A stretch of 39,793 nucleotides of DNA from Tychonema bourrellyi FEM_GT703 (GTDB lineage Bacteria > Cyanobacteriota > Cyanobacteriia > Cyanobacteriales > Microcoleaceae): the NCBI RefSeq assembly GCF_002412335.2, contig NZ_NXIB02000021.1, positions 1 through 39,793 on the forward strand, given 5' to 3'. The notes under the pieces are model-generated. The model had not been told where the DNA came from, searched no databases, and was given only the letters and a program-made list of their open reading frames with translations. Made by a program: the position numbers and the translations under genes. The first letter of the stretch is position 1. Every line of letters starts with the position of its first letter. Shown piece after piece: positions 7,825 through 16,544 of the stretch.

Positions 7825-8715
7825 CTATGACACCGATGTTTCAGGGACACCGCTTTGAGGAGGAAGCAACTGTAGCGACAAACCTTCCCGCGCCATCAAA
7901 CTGTTCGGGAACCTTTGAGCAACTTGCTCTCCCACCCTGTCCAAGAACTCATCATTGTGCAAAGGATCATGGTGAAAAATCACCAACTTTTTGACATTAG
8001 CAGCCTGGGCCACCTTCACCGCCTCCTGCCAAGTCGAATGTCCCCAGCCAACCCTCGGCGACTTTTCCGAATAATACTCCTCATCCGTATAAGTAGCATC
8101 GTAGATCAGCACCTCAGCATCAGTCGCCAACTTCACGACATTTTCGTCCAAACGGTCGGGAAAATGTTCAGTATCAGTCACGTAAGCAGCAGCATACCCA
8201 TTCCAGTTAACCCGGTAGCCCAGAGCTTCTCCCGGATGGTTCAACAAAGCAGTTTCCACCTTGATATCCCCAATTTCCACCGTGTCGCCCACTTTAATAT
8301 CGTTGAACTTGAGGTCTGCACCCATGATTTGTAGGGGCACAGGAAAATTGGGATGAAGCATCTGGTCGTTTAGGCGCTGTTGGATAGTAGCCTTGTTGGG
8401 AGGAGGAGCAACCGCCCCATAGATGTTAAAACAATTGCCCTTGACGAAAGCTGGCGTAAAAAACGGAAATCCTTGAATGTGATCCCAGTGAGAGTGGGTA
8501 AAAAACATATGAGCTTCTACAGGCATTTGCGACAGGAGAGTTTGTCCCAAAACCCGTAACCCAGTACCGCCATCGAAAATCAGGCGGCTGTCACCCACTC
8601 GCATTTCAATACAGGGCGTGTTGCCCCCATAACGTACTGTTTCTGCTCCCGGAGACGCTATGCTACCTCTAACGCCCCAGAAATGAACTGTGAATTGGCT
8701 TTGCGTACTAGACAT
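7825..8715 (-). CDS. MBL-fold metallo-hydrolase (RNase Z/PhnP-like)
   Basis: A metallo-beta-lactamase-fold hydrolase. The opening VHFWGVRGSIASPG and YGGNTPCIE, the metal motif FTHSHWDHIQGFPFF (HxHxDH), the later LNHPGEALGYRV histidine, AAYVTDTEH aspartate and VIFHHDP histidines make a full dinuclear zinc site. It resembles PhnP/RNase Z relatives that lack the long exosite arm; the substrate (cyclic phosphodiester or RNA) is not known. The ATG at 8715 has AGGA eight bases upstream and is preferred. The ATG at 8757 adds 14 residues, but its codon belongs to the end of an IS200/IS605 remnant, so that start is probably accidental. Confidence 0.88.
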   Translation of the reverse strand: MSSTQSQFTVHFWGVRGSIASPGAETVRYGGNTPCIEMRVGDSRLIFDGGTGLRVLGQTLLSQMPVEAHMFFTHSHWDHIQGFPFFTPAFVKGNCFNIYGAVAPPPNKATIQQRLNDQMLHPNFPVPLQIMGADLKFNDIKVGDTVEIGDIKVETALLNHPGEALGYRVNWNGYAAAYVTDTEHFPDRLDENVVKLATDAEVLIYDATYTDEEYYSEKSPRVGWGHSTWQEAVKVAQAANVKKLVIFHHDPLHNDEFLDRVGEQVAQRFPNSLMAREGLSLQLLPPQSGVPETSVS

Positions 8716-8749
8716 GGGTTTTCCTGCAAGGTTGCTCCGGCGAACTGTT

Positions 8750-8950
8750 GTTGACATTCCCCGGCGTGAATGGACGGGGATTCTTTAATTTAATACATGA
8801 CTTGCCAGTGGCCCGATTGCAAAGCGCAAAAGTAGAGGTTTTATCTCCTAAAGCGTTGCTTCCAATCAGCGAGGCATTGCGTTCCGGTAGGGCATACCGT
8901 ACCCTATCCTTGACTGATGCCCCAAAGCATGAGGGAGTGCTGTCAACAAT
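8750..8950 (-). mobile_element. Right-end remnant of an IS200/IS605-family element, no transposase
   Basis: Read on the minus strand, the stretch ends in a hairpin typical of IS200/IS605 right ends: GAATCCCCGTCCATTC followed by ACGCCGGGGAATGTCAA. Before it lies GTATGCCCTACCGGAACGCA and GCAACGCTTTAGGAG-type sequence, which I recognise as the 3' end of cyanobacterial tnpB genes and the overlapping omega-RNA region. No tnpA or tnpB reading frame remains. The end lies directly upstream of the MBL-fold gene. The assignment rests on pattern memory, not on a search. Confidence 0.6.
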
Positions 8951-8972
8951 AACTTTGTTTAATCATAACTGA

Positions 8973-9321
8973 ATTCTCATTTATCTAAAAATATTACCAG
9001 TTTAGGGTAAACAAGTAATCTAGATGCCCGGTGCAAATTTTCCAGGGCACTGCCGACGACAAGAAAGCTCGATCGCAATTACTATTATAAATATTTTTTT
9101 GATCAACTATTACATATTTGATCCCCATTTGATTTGGCAATTGGCGATTTTCTCAATAGCTCTATTTTTGGTATCGGTTATCCTCAATTTTGTGCTGTTG
9201 TCGTGCAGCCCGCTAGCCTCAATTTCATGTACAATAGAATTTAAGGTTAGTATTTATCCACTGTCCTGGTCGATGCTAAAAACAGCTCGATAGCTTTAAC
9301 TTTTTTAACCAAAAACTCAGT
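8973..9321. other. Intergenic spacer with no credible gene
   Basis: AT-rich, with several TAAATATTTTTTTGATC-like runs near 9090-9105. An 89-codon plus-strand frame (9024-9293) encodes a hydrophobic sequence but has no ribosome-binding site and no recognisable family, and is not called. The end of the spacer must hold the promoter of the next gene. Confidence 0.4.
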
Positions 9322-10221
9322 ATGGAAAGAGTCAAAAGAATTACAGCCAAGCTGACTCCCAGAGAAGTGGATATGTCAGAACGCACTCCGCAACTGCGAT
9401 CGGGCGACTTGAAAGAGTCCTCAGAAATGCCAGATATCAAGGCTTTCAGGCAATATCCACCGGAAAATAGTTCATTTTCTCGAACTACAGCGGCAGCCCT
9501 CGGTGAGCCACGCAGACGCTACAGGGTTGACCCTCGGAGATCCTCTTCCCGATCGCCTCAAATTTCTAGTACCTTGCTGAAGTGGCTGCTAGAGCGTTTG
9601 ACGCGATCGTCAGGCTGGCTGAGTATTCTAACACTCTTAGTAGTTTGGGGCTGGTGGAACAGTCAATTGCTGGCTGCTACAGGGCTGGGGATAGGAGCGA
9701 TGATGATGGTTTACCACGCAGAGTCCTGGGATTGGCAACAGTTGCGATCGAACTTCAATCAATTTTGGCACAGCCCCAGCCGACGGTTAGTGTTAGCAGT
9801 GGGTAGTGGCGGCATGGCGACTGTAGGAACTTACATGAGTTGGGCGATTTGGGCTGACTCAAGCAGCCACTGGATCGCTTTGAGCGCAATTTTACAAAAC
9901 TTTGGGACGATCGCCCTTGTCGCATTATTGGTACGGCAAATTTTGAGCCACAGCGCTTCAAAAGATGAAGCCGTAGTCGATCGCATCCTAGCAGATTTAA
10001 CCGATGCAGACCCTGTAAAGCGTTTGATTGCGGTACGACAAATGACCGATTTGGTCAAAAGTCCTGGGTTTGGGAAACAGGGTTCTCTCAAAAGTTCGAT
10101 CGCCCTGTCCCACACAACTGAGTGCTTTCGTTTGATGCTGACTCAGGAACCAGAAGCTTTAGTCCGCAATGCCCTTCTCGAAGGTTTGCAGACTTTAGAC
10201 ACTTTTCCAAAGCTAAATTAA
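9322..10221 (+). CDS. Membrane protein with C-terminal HEAT/armadillo-like region
   Basis: A conserved-looking cyanobacterial protein of unknown function. Residues 1-90 are hydrophilic and basic (EPRRRYRVDPRRSSSRS). Three or four membrane segments follow: WLSILTLLVVWGWW, LLAATGLGIGAMMMVY, LVLAVGSGGMATVGTYMSW and LSAILQNFGTIALVALLV. The last 70 residues (ADPVKRLIAVRQMTDLV ... EPEALVRNALLEGLQTL) look like HEAT-type helical hairpins facing the cytoplasm. The start may instead be the ATG at 9373 (MSERTPQLRSG). The stop overlaps the stop of the convergent gene by a few bases, so there is no room for a terminator between them. Confidence 0.72.
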   Translation: MERVKRITAKLTPREVDMSERTPQLRSGDLKESSEMPDIKAFRQYPPENSSFSRTTAAALGEPRRRYRVDPRRSSSRSPQISSTLLKWLLERLTRSSGWLSILTLLVVWGWWNSQLLAATGLGIGAMMMVYHAESWDWQQLRSNFNQFWHSPSRRLVLAVGSGGMATVGTYMSWAIWADSSSHWIALSAILQNFGTIALVALLVRQILSHSASKDEAVVDRILADLTDADPVKRLIAVRQMTDLVKSPGFGKQGSLKSSIALSHTTECFRLMLTQEPEALVRNALLEGLQTLDTFPKLN

Positions 10222-10796
10222 AACCCAAAAATCAAATCATGGACTACTAGCTGACCATCAAAAGCGTAAAAAGTGACTTTAGAAATATTCGGTGCTTTGA
10301 CACACAGTTCAGTGCTAGGGTCGATCGGAGAACTAGACCCCACCAGATTAGGCCCAGGCATTTCATCCTGAGCAATTTGGATACCATCAGCGTCGCAAGC
10401 AGACAAAACAGTTCGCCGCGAACTGGTGACAAGTCCTGACACAAAGCGCACTGGATACTTAAAAGAAACCTCTATCTGTCCACTTTTGGGGGCTCCCATT
10501 AAAATTGTCGTCCCAGAAGCAGTCAAAAATGCTGGGTTTGAAGGTTGGATCGCCACCACATTGGTAAAAGTTAGCCCCCAATATCGAAACTGGTGTTCTA
10601 CTACTTCAAAGCATTTCAACTCTTGTAAAGCTAGGCGGACACAATGAGGTGCCACACCAGTCATCCGAGACTCTGCCCCCCCCGCAGAGCGGTCTGGAGT
10701 AGCAACAACAATATCTTTGCCCTTTAAATCCATGCTTCTACAGGGAGTCTCAAATTCTGCTATAGTCCCAAATTGAAGACTTTTTGTGTCAATCAT
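10218..10796 (-). CDS. Hypothetical beta-rich protein
   Basis: I do not recognise the family with certainty. The 192-residue product is soluble, with no signal peptide, and is predicted beta-rich: IEVSFKYPVRFVSGLV, ISKVTFYAFDGQLVVHDLIF and alternating hydrophobic strands suggest a jelly-roll or carbohydrate-binding-like fold (inference). A strong GAGGG sits five bases before the ATG at 10796, so I prefer it over the upstream ATG at 10832. It converges on the HEAT-like membrane protein with overlapping stops. Confidence 0.7.
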   Translation of the reverse strand: MIDTKSLQFGTIAEFETPCRSMDLKGKDIVVATPDRSAGGAESRMTGVAPHCVRLALQELKCFEVVEHQFRYWGLTFTNVVAIQPSNPAFLTASGTTILMGAPKSGQIEVSFKYPVRFVSGLVTSSRRTVLSACDADGIQIAQDEMPGPNLVGSSSPIDPSTELCVKAPNISKVTFYAFDGQLVVHDLIFGF

Positions 10797-10832
10797 AAAA
10801 CCCTCGCGATACCTTTTCCTGAGCAGTTGCAT

Positions 10833-11343
10833 TGTTAGTAGATCTCCCTGAGATTAGTTGTTTTTTGTATTGTGGAACTTAAAATGGCGCGACTAATCAT
10901 GCCCCAGCCCCTAATTCAGAATAAAAAACCGATCCTCACGCTTCTAACAAAGAACTTCGACCGCAAAAGTCGCCGCTCCGCAAAGTATCGTGATTAGTTG
11001 AGTGCGAGGGGTCTCACCCATCATCTTGCCATTATAGCAACCGCCAAGGCGCTGTGGTCATTGAGCGTAGTCGAAATGTCCACTTCGACTACGCTCTGTT
11101 ACCGGAAGCGTCCTAACCACCTTGGCGACTGCTATAGAACCCATCCAGAGTAGTTTGCAAGGGTGAGGATAACGGCACAGCTCTAACTGCAAAAATCTCA
11201 AAACTTGCTTCCTGTCTGTAGTTTCACCCTTCAGCCGTACTAAAATAGAATTAAATCAATACTCAAACTTTACAAAAATCCCCCCGACGGGACAATTTTT
11301 TTTTGAGATTGAGACCAAAATCTAAAATCTCACAGGTTTATTT
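10833..11343. other. Intergenic region of about 510 bp with one inverted-repeat element
   Basis: The gap lies between a minus-strand gene and a plus-strand hydrolase gene, so it should hold two divergent promoters. Its only clear structure is the TATAGCA-ended element at 11033-11136. I see no ORF or RNA gene elsewhere in it. Confidence 0.4.
11033..11136. mobile_element. TATAGCA-ended MITE-like element
   Basis: The ends are TATAGCAACCGCCAAGG and the imperfect reverse complement CCTTGGCGACTGCTATA. The centre contains a second palindrome with GAGCGTAGTCGAA and its complement TTCGACTACGCTC. The TA dinucleotides at both ends are consistent with IS630/Tc1-type insertion at TA (inference). It is noncoding. 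Confidence 0.7.
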
Positions 11344-12255
11344 ATGCTTTTACCCCTGGGCTTCGGTCAACGATCGACAGTTACTTCCCTTGGCAGAATG
11401 GTGTACTATACCGCTGAAAAAATGCCTTGGATGAATTTACCCACTTCCAGTTCGGACAATTTGCCGAATTTGCTATTTCTTCACGGTTTTGGAGGCGGGT
11501 CAAGTGCCTACGAATGGTCGAAAGTTTATCCGGCTTTTGCCGCCGACTATCGAGTTTTAGCACCGGATTTAGTCGGCTGGGGGCGATCGGAACATCCGCC
11601 TAGAAATTATCAGGTCGATGATTATATCACAACTGTGATTGAATTTATCGAAAAAACTTGTGGGAGTGCCACAGATGTGATTGCTTCTTCGCTGACTGGG
11701 GCGATCGCGATTCGAGCCGCGATCGTCAGACCCGACCTTTTCAAGTCCCTAATTTTGACCACACCCAGCGGTTTATCAGACTTCGGAACAGATTACAGCA
11801 AAAGTTTATTCGCTCAAATAGTCAGCACACCCATTTTAGACCGCTTGCTTTACAGCACCGGAATTGCGACCGATGGAGGCATCCGCAACTTCCTAGAACA
11901 GCGACAATTTGCCGATGCACGCCGAGTGTACCAAGAAATCGTGGACGCCTACCTCGAATCCGCCTTAGAACCAAATGCAGAATATGCCGCTCTTTCTTTT
12001 GTGAGAGGAGATTTATCCTTCGATTTGTCCCTATACATCACTCAGCTAACAACGCCTACGGCAATTATTTGGGGAGAAAAGTCACAGTTTACCAATCCTG
12101 ATATCGGCAAGCGATTGGCAAACCTCAACTCCGAAGCAATCAAAGTCTTTCAACCCTTGGAAAATGTGGGTTTAACACCACATCTAGAAATGCCCGCTGT
12201 CACCATTGGCTTAATTCGGCAATATTTAAACTTGCTATCGGATGGCAGTTGCTAG
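11344..12255 (+). CDS. Alpha/beta-hydrolase fold protein
   Basis: The fold is clear from LLFLHGFGGGSSAYEW (oxyanion region, about residue 49), DLVGWGRSEHP, and the nucleophile elbow. The elbow reads VIASSLTGAIA where relatives have VxGHSxGGxxA, so serine is kept but both glycines around it are changed. The expected acid after strand 7 is not evident (IIWGEKSQFTNPD, where GEKD is common); the final histidine is present in LTPHLEMP. It may be a weak or non-hydrolytic member. Length (303 aa) is normal. The stop runs directly into an STRR array. No operon partner is apparent. Confidence 0.85.
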   Translation: MLLPLGFGQRSTVTSLGRMVYYTAEKMPWMNLPTSSSDNLPNLLFLHGFGGGSSAYEWSKVYPAFAADYRVLAPDLVGWGRSEHPPRNYQVDDYITTVIEFIEKTCGSATDVIASSLTGAIAIRAAIVRPDLFKSLILTTPSGLSDFGTDYSKSLFAQIVSTPILDRLLYSTGIATDGGIRNFLEQRQFADARRVYQEIVDAYLESALEPNAEYAALSFVRGDLSFDLSLYITQLTTPTAIIWGEKSQFTNPDIGKRLANLNSEAIKVFQPLENVGLTPHLEMPAVTIGLIRQYLNLLSDGSC

Positions 12256-12389
12256 TTGTCAGTTGTTAGTTATTGGTTATTAGTTATTGGCTATTGGTTA
12301 TTGGTTATTGGTTAACAATGCCCAATGCCCAATGCCCAATGCCCAATGCCCAATTCCCCAATGCCCAATGCCCAATTCCCAATGCCCTA
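12256..12389. repeat. STRR arrays between convergent genes
   Basis: TTATTGG heptamers (about 12270-12315) are followed by CCCAATG/CCCAATT heptamers (about 12318-12384). The array fills the whole space between the hydrolase stop and the DUF4330 gene's stop. Confidence 0.9.
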
Positions 12390-12917
12390 TTACTCTTTGA
12401 CACGCACATCAATGACACTGGCATTGAAAATGTACTTCTTGCCTTCAAGTTCTAGCGTAGTACCAATTTTAACTTTCGTATTGCCCAAAACCGGGCCATT
12501 TTCAGTAACTTGACCTTTACCTTCCAAGGTAAACATCATATTTCTACTGAAGGATTCTTCTTCTCTGGGGTCTGGTAAAGCTTTTAACATACCATTGGGC
12601 TGAGTAACGGCTAAGGTTCTAGTCAGAGTTTTGACAGATTTGAGCGTAATCTGACCGGAGGGTTGATTCCGAATAATCACATTGATTTTATCACCTGCTT
12701 TGAATAACTCTTGAAAGTTCGTCCCTTTGAGACCGATCGCAATAGCATCGATTTCTACCGCTTTGACACTTGCGCCACCAACTTGGGCTACGGAACCGCC
12801 AGAAGCGCCGGGAAAAAAGAAGATTCCGACTGCAACTAGCAGAATGATCAGAGCAGCACCCAGGTCTAAGATACTAAGTTTACCAAACAGGCGACCTTGT
12901 GAATCCAGCATTTTCAT
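12390..12917 (-). CDS. DUF4330 domain-containing membrane-anchored protein
   Basis: The protein has a short cytoplasmic start ([18 protein letters not shown]), one transmembrane helix ([17 protein letters not shown]) and an extracytoplasmic beta-rich domain with [19 protein letters not shown] and [16 protein letters not shown]. Both the order and the motifs fit the cyanobacterial DUF4330 family; the biochemical role is unknown. Length (175 aa) is typical. The last codons touch an STRR. A single-gene transcript is likely, since both neighbours are on other strands or distant. Confidence 0.85.
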   Translation of the reverse strand: MKMLDSQGRLFGKLSILDLGAALIILLVAVGIFFFPGASGGSVAQVGGASVKAVEIDAIAIGLKGTNFQELFKAGDKINVIIRNQPSGQITLKSVKTLTRTLAVTQPNGMLKALPDPREEESFSRNMMFTLEGKGQVTENGPVLGNTKVKIGTTLELEGKKYIFNASVIDVRVKE

Positions 12918-13213
12918 AAAAGTATTTGGGAGTTTGAAGTATGTCTACAAGCCAAAAGATATTACCACGATCGATGCTAAAAATCCGCAGGACTAAGCTG
13001 TGCTGCATCTAGATTGCTTATGGTATTAGAGGGGAGAGGGGGAGAAGGGGATAAGGGGAGAGGATTTGACGATTTTTGATCCTCGATCTAAATATAAAAT
13101 TTAAATGCACAACAGCTTAGCAGACTGAAGGCCCAAGAGGACACAGCCATGCCGTTTTCTTATCCCGATTAATTGTATCCAAACGCACTACCGTCTCCAG
13201 ATAGTTCAACTTT
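12918..13213. other. Intergenic region with a purine-rich tract
   Basis: It holds a GGGGAGAGGGGGAGAAGGGG-like purine run at about 13031-13063, similar to the ones inside the 5075-5255 element, and a stretch near 13137-13200 beginning GAGGACACAGCCATGCC, which faintly resembles the family A termini. No gene is seen. Confidence 0.4.
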
Positions 13214-14641
13214 TTACGAGATTTGAAGTTGCTTCACCAACGCATAAAACGGTTCCCAATTATCCTCAACAGCAATCTGCTCCCAAACAGCTTCAATCGT
13301 CGGTCTCAAAAGCGATTGTCCGGGATTGTGTTGACGCAGCCTGTCCGCCATTTTATCCAGATCATCCGCCGACAAAGTTTGCAAAACGTGACAATAAAAC
13401 TCCCGCCAATGTGCCATCGAATCTGTCGGTTCCGCCTCACTAAAAATTTTACTCGCATCATCTCGCCAAGTGCGATCGAACTGTTTTCGCAGCTCAAAAA
13501 AGAAACCTTGATAATCGACTTGAGACTCCGCCAGCAATTTAATTGTCAACTTCAACAACTCATCAGCATCAGCCTCTGGCAAATCATCAAATCCCAACCT
13601 ATTCAGCATTAACTGCCGATAAGCTGTATTATAATATTCGCCAAACTTGGTCAAAGCAGCATCCAGATCAGCTTGAGGGATAGCCATTGCTAACGGTTGC
13701 TGAAGCTTCTCTAAATTCCCCTTGCAAATAAACGGTTGATTTCCATAACAATAAAGACCATAATAGTCAAAATAAGCTGCTATGAACTTAGGATCATAAG
13801 TTGGGATAAAAGCAAAAGGCCCGTAATCAAAACTCTCTCCAGTAATCGACATATTATCAGTATTCAGCACAGCGTGACAAAATCCCGCCGCCATCCACTG
13901 AGCCACTAATTCCGCCACTTTCTTGACTAATTCAGCATAAAATAGCACATACTTTTCAGCTTGATAAATATCAGTATTGCTTGCTTTTAAATGCAATTCA
14001 GGATAGTAATATTCAATCACAAAATCCAAAAGTTTTGTAATCAAATCCGGGCGACGTAAGTAATGTAATCTTTCAAAAGTACCGAACCGGATGTGAGAAT
14101 GGCTAAAACGCACCATTACAGACGATCGCGTTGGAGAAGGTTCGTCACCCCGCCACAAAGATTCCCCGGTTTCAACTAAGCTAAAACAGCGAGATGTGCG
14201 AACACCCAATCGGTGCAAAGCTTCAGCCGCCAAAACTTCCCTAACTCCACCTTTGAGAGTGAGTCTACCATCAGCAGACCGCGAATAGGGAGTGCGACCA
14301 GAACCTTTTGTGCCAAAGTCATAAAGTCTGCCATCAGTGCCGCGAACTTGACCGTACAAAAAGCCTCTACCGTCCCCTAAATTGGGATTATATTCATTGA
14401 ATTGATAGCCGTGGTAGCGGAGTGCGAGGAAGGGACGAACACAGTGAAATTCACCGAATGCTTGGGTGAAATGTTCGTCGGTTACTTGGGAGGGATCTAA
14501 ACCCAATTTTGGCAATAATTGGTCGTTGCGGAAGCGGAGAATGTGCTGCGGAAAATCAGCCGCCGGGACTTCATCAAAGTAGTCGCCACCGAGGGATTCG
14601 ATGGCGGGTTCGTAGTTGAGGGAAAGTAAGGGATTTGACAT
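13214..14641 (-). CDS. selO: SelO/YdiU-family protein adenylyltransferase (UPF0061)
   Basis: SelO proteins have a pseudokinase fold and transfer AMP from ATP to protein hydroxyls. The signature [19 protein letters not shown] (lysine at residue 112) carries the nucleotide-binding lysine and arginine; [15 protein letters not shown] follows, and [16 protein letters not shown] plus [14 protein letters not shown] form the metal-binding Asn/Asp loop. Length (475 aa) is close to the family norm. The C-terminus (VKQLQIS) lacks the cysteine or selenocysteine tail found in many bacterial and animal members. It stands alone between two same-strand genes. Confidence 0.9.
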   Translation of the reverse strand: MSNPLLSLNYEPAIESLGGDYFDEVPAADFPQHILRFRNDQLLPKLGLDPSQVTDEHFTQAFGEFHCVRPFLALRYHGYQFNEYNPNLGDGRGFLYGQVRGTDGRLYDFGTKGSGRTPYSRSADGRLTLKGGVREVLAAEALHRLGVRTSRCFSLVETGESLWRGDEPSPTRSSVMVRFSHSHIRFGTFERLHYLRRPDLITKLLDFVIEYYYPELHLKASNTDIYQAEKYVLFYAELVKKVAELVAQWMAAGFCHAVLNTDNMSITGESFDYGPFAFIPTYDPKFIAAYFDYYGLYCYGNQPFICKGNLEKLQQPLAMAIPQADLDAALTKFGEYYNTAYRQLMLNRLGFDDLPEADADELLKLTIKLLAESQVDYQGFFFELRKQFDRTWRDDASKIFSEAEPTDSMAHWREFYCHVLQTLSADDLDKMADRLRQHNPGQSLLRPTIEAVWEQIAVEDNWEPFYALVKQLQIS

Positions 14642-14753
14642 TGTTGTATTTTATGCTGAAATTGCCTATCGGTCAATTATAGCGCAAGGAAGAACGAATT
14701 TCGCGCAATGGTTTCAGCAATTTATCTCGTTCTGTTGTTCCCAGGCTGGGTGA

Positions 14754-14813
14754 GGGCGGGTTTACGAGATTATGGGTTTTAGTAAATTATTTTTTGTAAA
14801 ACCCGCCCCTACA
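14754..14813. repeat. GGGGCGGGTTT-type inverted repeat (family C, short copy)
   Basis: AGGGCGGGTTT is followed after about 34 bases by its complement AAACCCGCCCCTACA. Related pairs occur at 30432-30490 and 32422-32506. It lies between the Ppx and SelO genes and could form a hairpin in a transcript. Confidence 0.65.
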
Positions 14814-14832
14814 AATTTAATGCCCCAATAAA

Positions 14833-16449
14833 TTAAACTGTCACGAGATTAGGCTCTAAAGTTGCGACTAATTTGAGATTATACTCATATTCAAAAGCAG
14901 GCTTTTTATAATCCAAACTCCAAAGTTCGAGAGCGCAATCATCACCAGGATTCACTGGTTTTAAATGTAAATGAAACTCCCGAACTTCCGGTCTTAACTC
15001 ACATTTGAAATGGGCGATCGCACCAATTTGCCGCCTATCCAAAGCCACAGCCAGCCTGAGCAACGGATGTAATTTGCTAACCACTTCCCGGTATTTCTTC
15101 GGGAGAATTACAAAATTCTCGTGCTTTTTCTTGGGAGGACTTTTTCGGTGATAGCGAGATAAATTAGCAATTACTTCAATCTCAGTTTCAGTATATCCCA
15201 ATAACTCACCATTCCGAATCAAATAGTAAGAATGCTTGTGGTGCGCCGAATGACTGACATACAAACCGGAGTTGTGTAAAATTGCCGCCGCCCACAATAA
15301 TTCCCGTTCTTCCGTTCCCCAATAATGCAAAATTCCTTGAGTTTGGTCAAACAAATCCAGAGCAAAATCTGCAATTTTTTGGCTATGTTCTAAATTAACT
15401 TGATATTTTTGGACCATGTGCAAAATACTACGCTGGCGGATTGAACCTTGATAGCGCAAACGGTTTTCAATCAAACCACGAGATAGCATCCAGTCAACAA
15501 TGACGCCTTCTCTCAAAGATCGATCGCAAACCGTGAGAAATTCCATCCCCAATAACGTCATCGCTTCCTGCAAAATCAAAGCGCCAGCCAGAATAATTTC
15601 TGCCCGCTTGTCCGACATTCCCGGAATTGCCAACCTTTCGGCATAGGAAAGTTTGCGAAAATGATTGACTAAATCGCGCAAATCAGTTAAACTTAATTGA
15701 TAGCCTGTCAGTGGACTTGGTACGGTTCCAAACTTTTCGCGAGCATTAATTGCAGCTAAAGTTTCGATAGTTCCAGCAGTACCAATTAAACGGAGAGTTT
15801 CACCAGCTTTGAAATGAACTCGCAATTCGTCGATCGGTCTTTCCAGCGCAATCCGAATATAAGCTTGCAAATAGGCAAACTCCTCCCTGCTAATCGGGTC
15901 AGTTTTGACAAATTCTCCGGTGAGGCGAACCGCACCAATTTTGGTACTCGTAAGACACCGAGGTTCTGTACTATCTCCTAAAATCAACTCAGTAGAACCG
16001 CCCCCAATATCAATAATCACCTGGGATTGATTGTTGAATTCCATTCCCGAAAGTACGCCAAGATAAATTCTCCGCGCTTCTTCCTGACCGGAAATTAAGC
16101 TAACATTCAGGTCTAATTCATCAGCAACTTGTTTGAGAAAATCCCGGCCATTAGGGGCTTCTCGAACAGCGCTGGTAGCCACAGCGATCACTTGTTCAGC
16201 ATTGAAAGTTTTCGCAATATCTTGAAAACGGCGCAAAGTGGCGATCGCCCTTTCCATCACTTCTGACTTCAAACACCCTGTTTTTGTGTCACAATCACCT
16301 AATCGAACCGTATCTTTTTCTCTAGCAATAATCGTAAACGCGGGCAATTTCGGATCGATTCGCGCCACCACCATATGAAACGAGTTAGTACCCATATCAA
16401 TGGCAGCAATAATGCGATTTGACTCCGCAGAAGCAAGTGAATTAACCAT
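14833..16449 (-). CDS. ppx: Exopolyphosphatase/guanosine pentaphosphate phosphatase (Ppx/GppA)
   Basis: The enzyme removes terminal phosphate from polyphosphate and may also act on pppGpp. The two phosphate-binding loops of the ASKHA fold are AAIDMGTNSFHMVVARI (about 15-31) and VIIDIGGGSTELIL (about 143-156). The C-terminal half carries an HD-like region with AAILHNSGLYVSHSAHHKHSYY, in which the usual HD pair reads HN, and RYHRKSPPKKKHENF. Length (538 aa) fits long cyanobacterial Ppx proteins. It is divergently placed to ubiA with about 95 bp between starts, so the two promoters share a short region. Confidence 0.92.
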   Translation of the reverse strand: MVNSLASAESNRIIAAIDMGTNSFHMVVARIDPKLPAFTIIAREKDTVRLGDCDTKTGCLKSEVMERAIATLRRFQDIAKTFNAEQVIAVATSAVREAPNGRDFLKQVADELDLNVSLISGQEEARRIYLGVLSGMEFNNQSQVIIDIGGGSTELILGDSTEPRCLTSTKIGAVRLTGEFVKTDPISREEFAYLQAYIRIALERPIDELRVHFKAGETLRLIGTAGTIETLAAINAREKFGTVPSPLTGYQLSLTDLRDLVNHFRKLSYAERLAIPGMSDKRAEIILAGALILQEAMTLLGMEFLTVCDRSLREGVIVDWMLSRGLIENRLRYQGSIRQRSILHMVQKYQVNLEHSQKIADFALDLFDQTQGILHYWGTEERELLWAAAILHNSGLYVSHSAHHKHSYYLIRNGELLGYTETEIEVIANLSRYHRKSPPKKKHENFVILPKKYREVVSKLHPLLRLAVALDRRQIGAIAHFKCELRPEVREFHLHLKPVNPGDDCALELWSLDYKKPAFEYEYNLKLVATLEPNLVTV

Positions 16450-16544
16450 AGGAGTGTATCAGAGTTGACAGATTTTTTTAATTATTCCATGAATTTACTG
16501 AGCGATCGGCTTAAAATATTAAAAATCTCAAATCTCAAATCCAA

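Noticed and set aside
8748-8972. 74-codon plus-strand frame upstream of the MBL gene
   Set aside because: It is the reverse strand of the IS200/IS605 right-end remnant.
9024-9293. 89-codon hydrophobic frame
   Set aside because: AT-rich sequence gives hydrophobic residues by chance; no start signal and no recognisable family.
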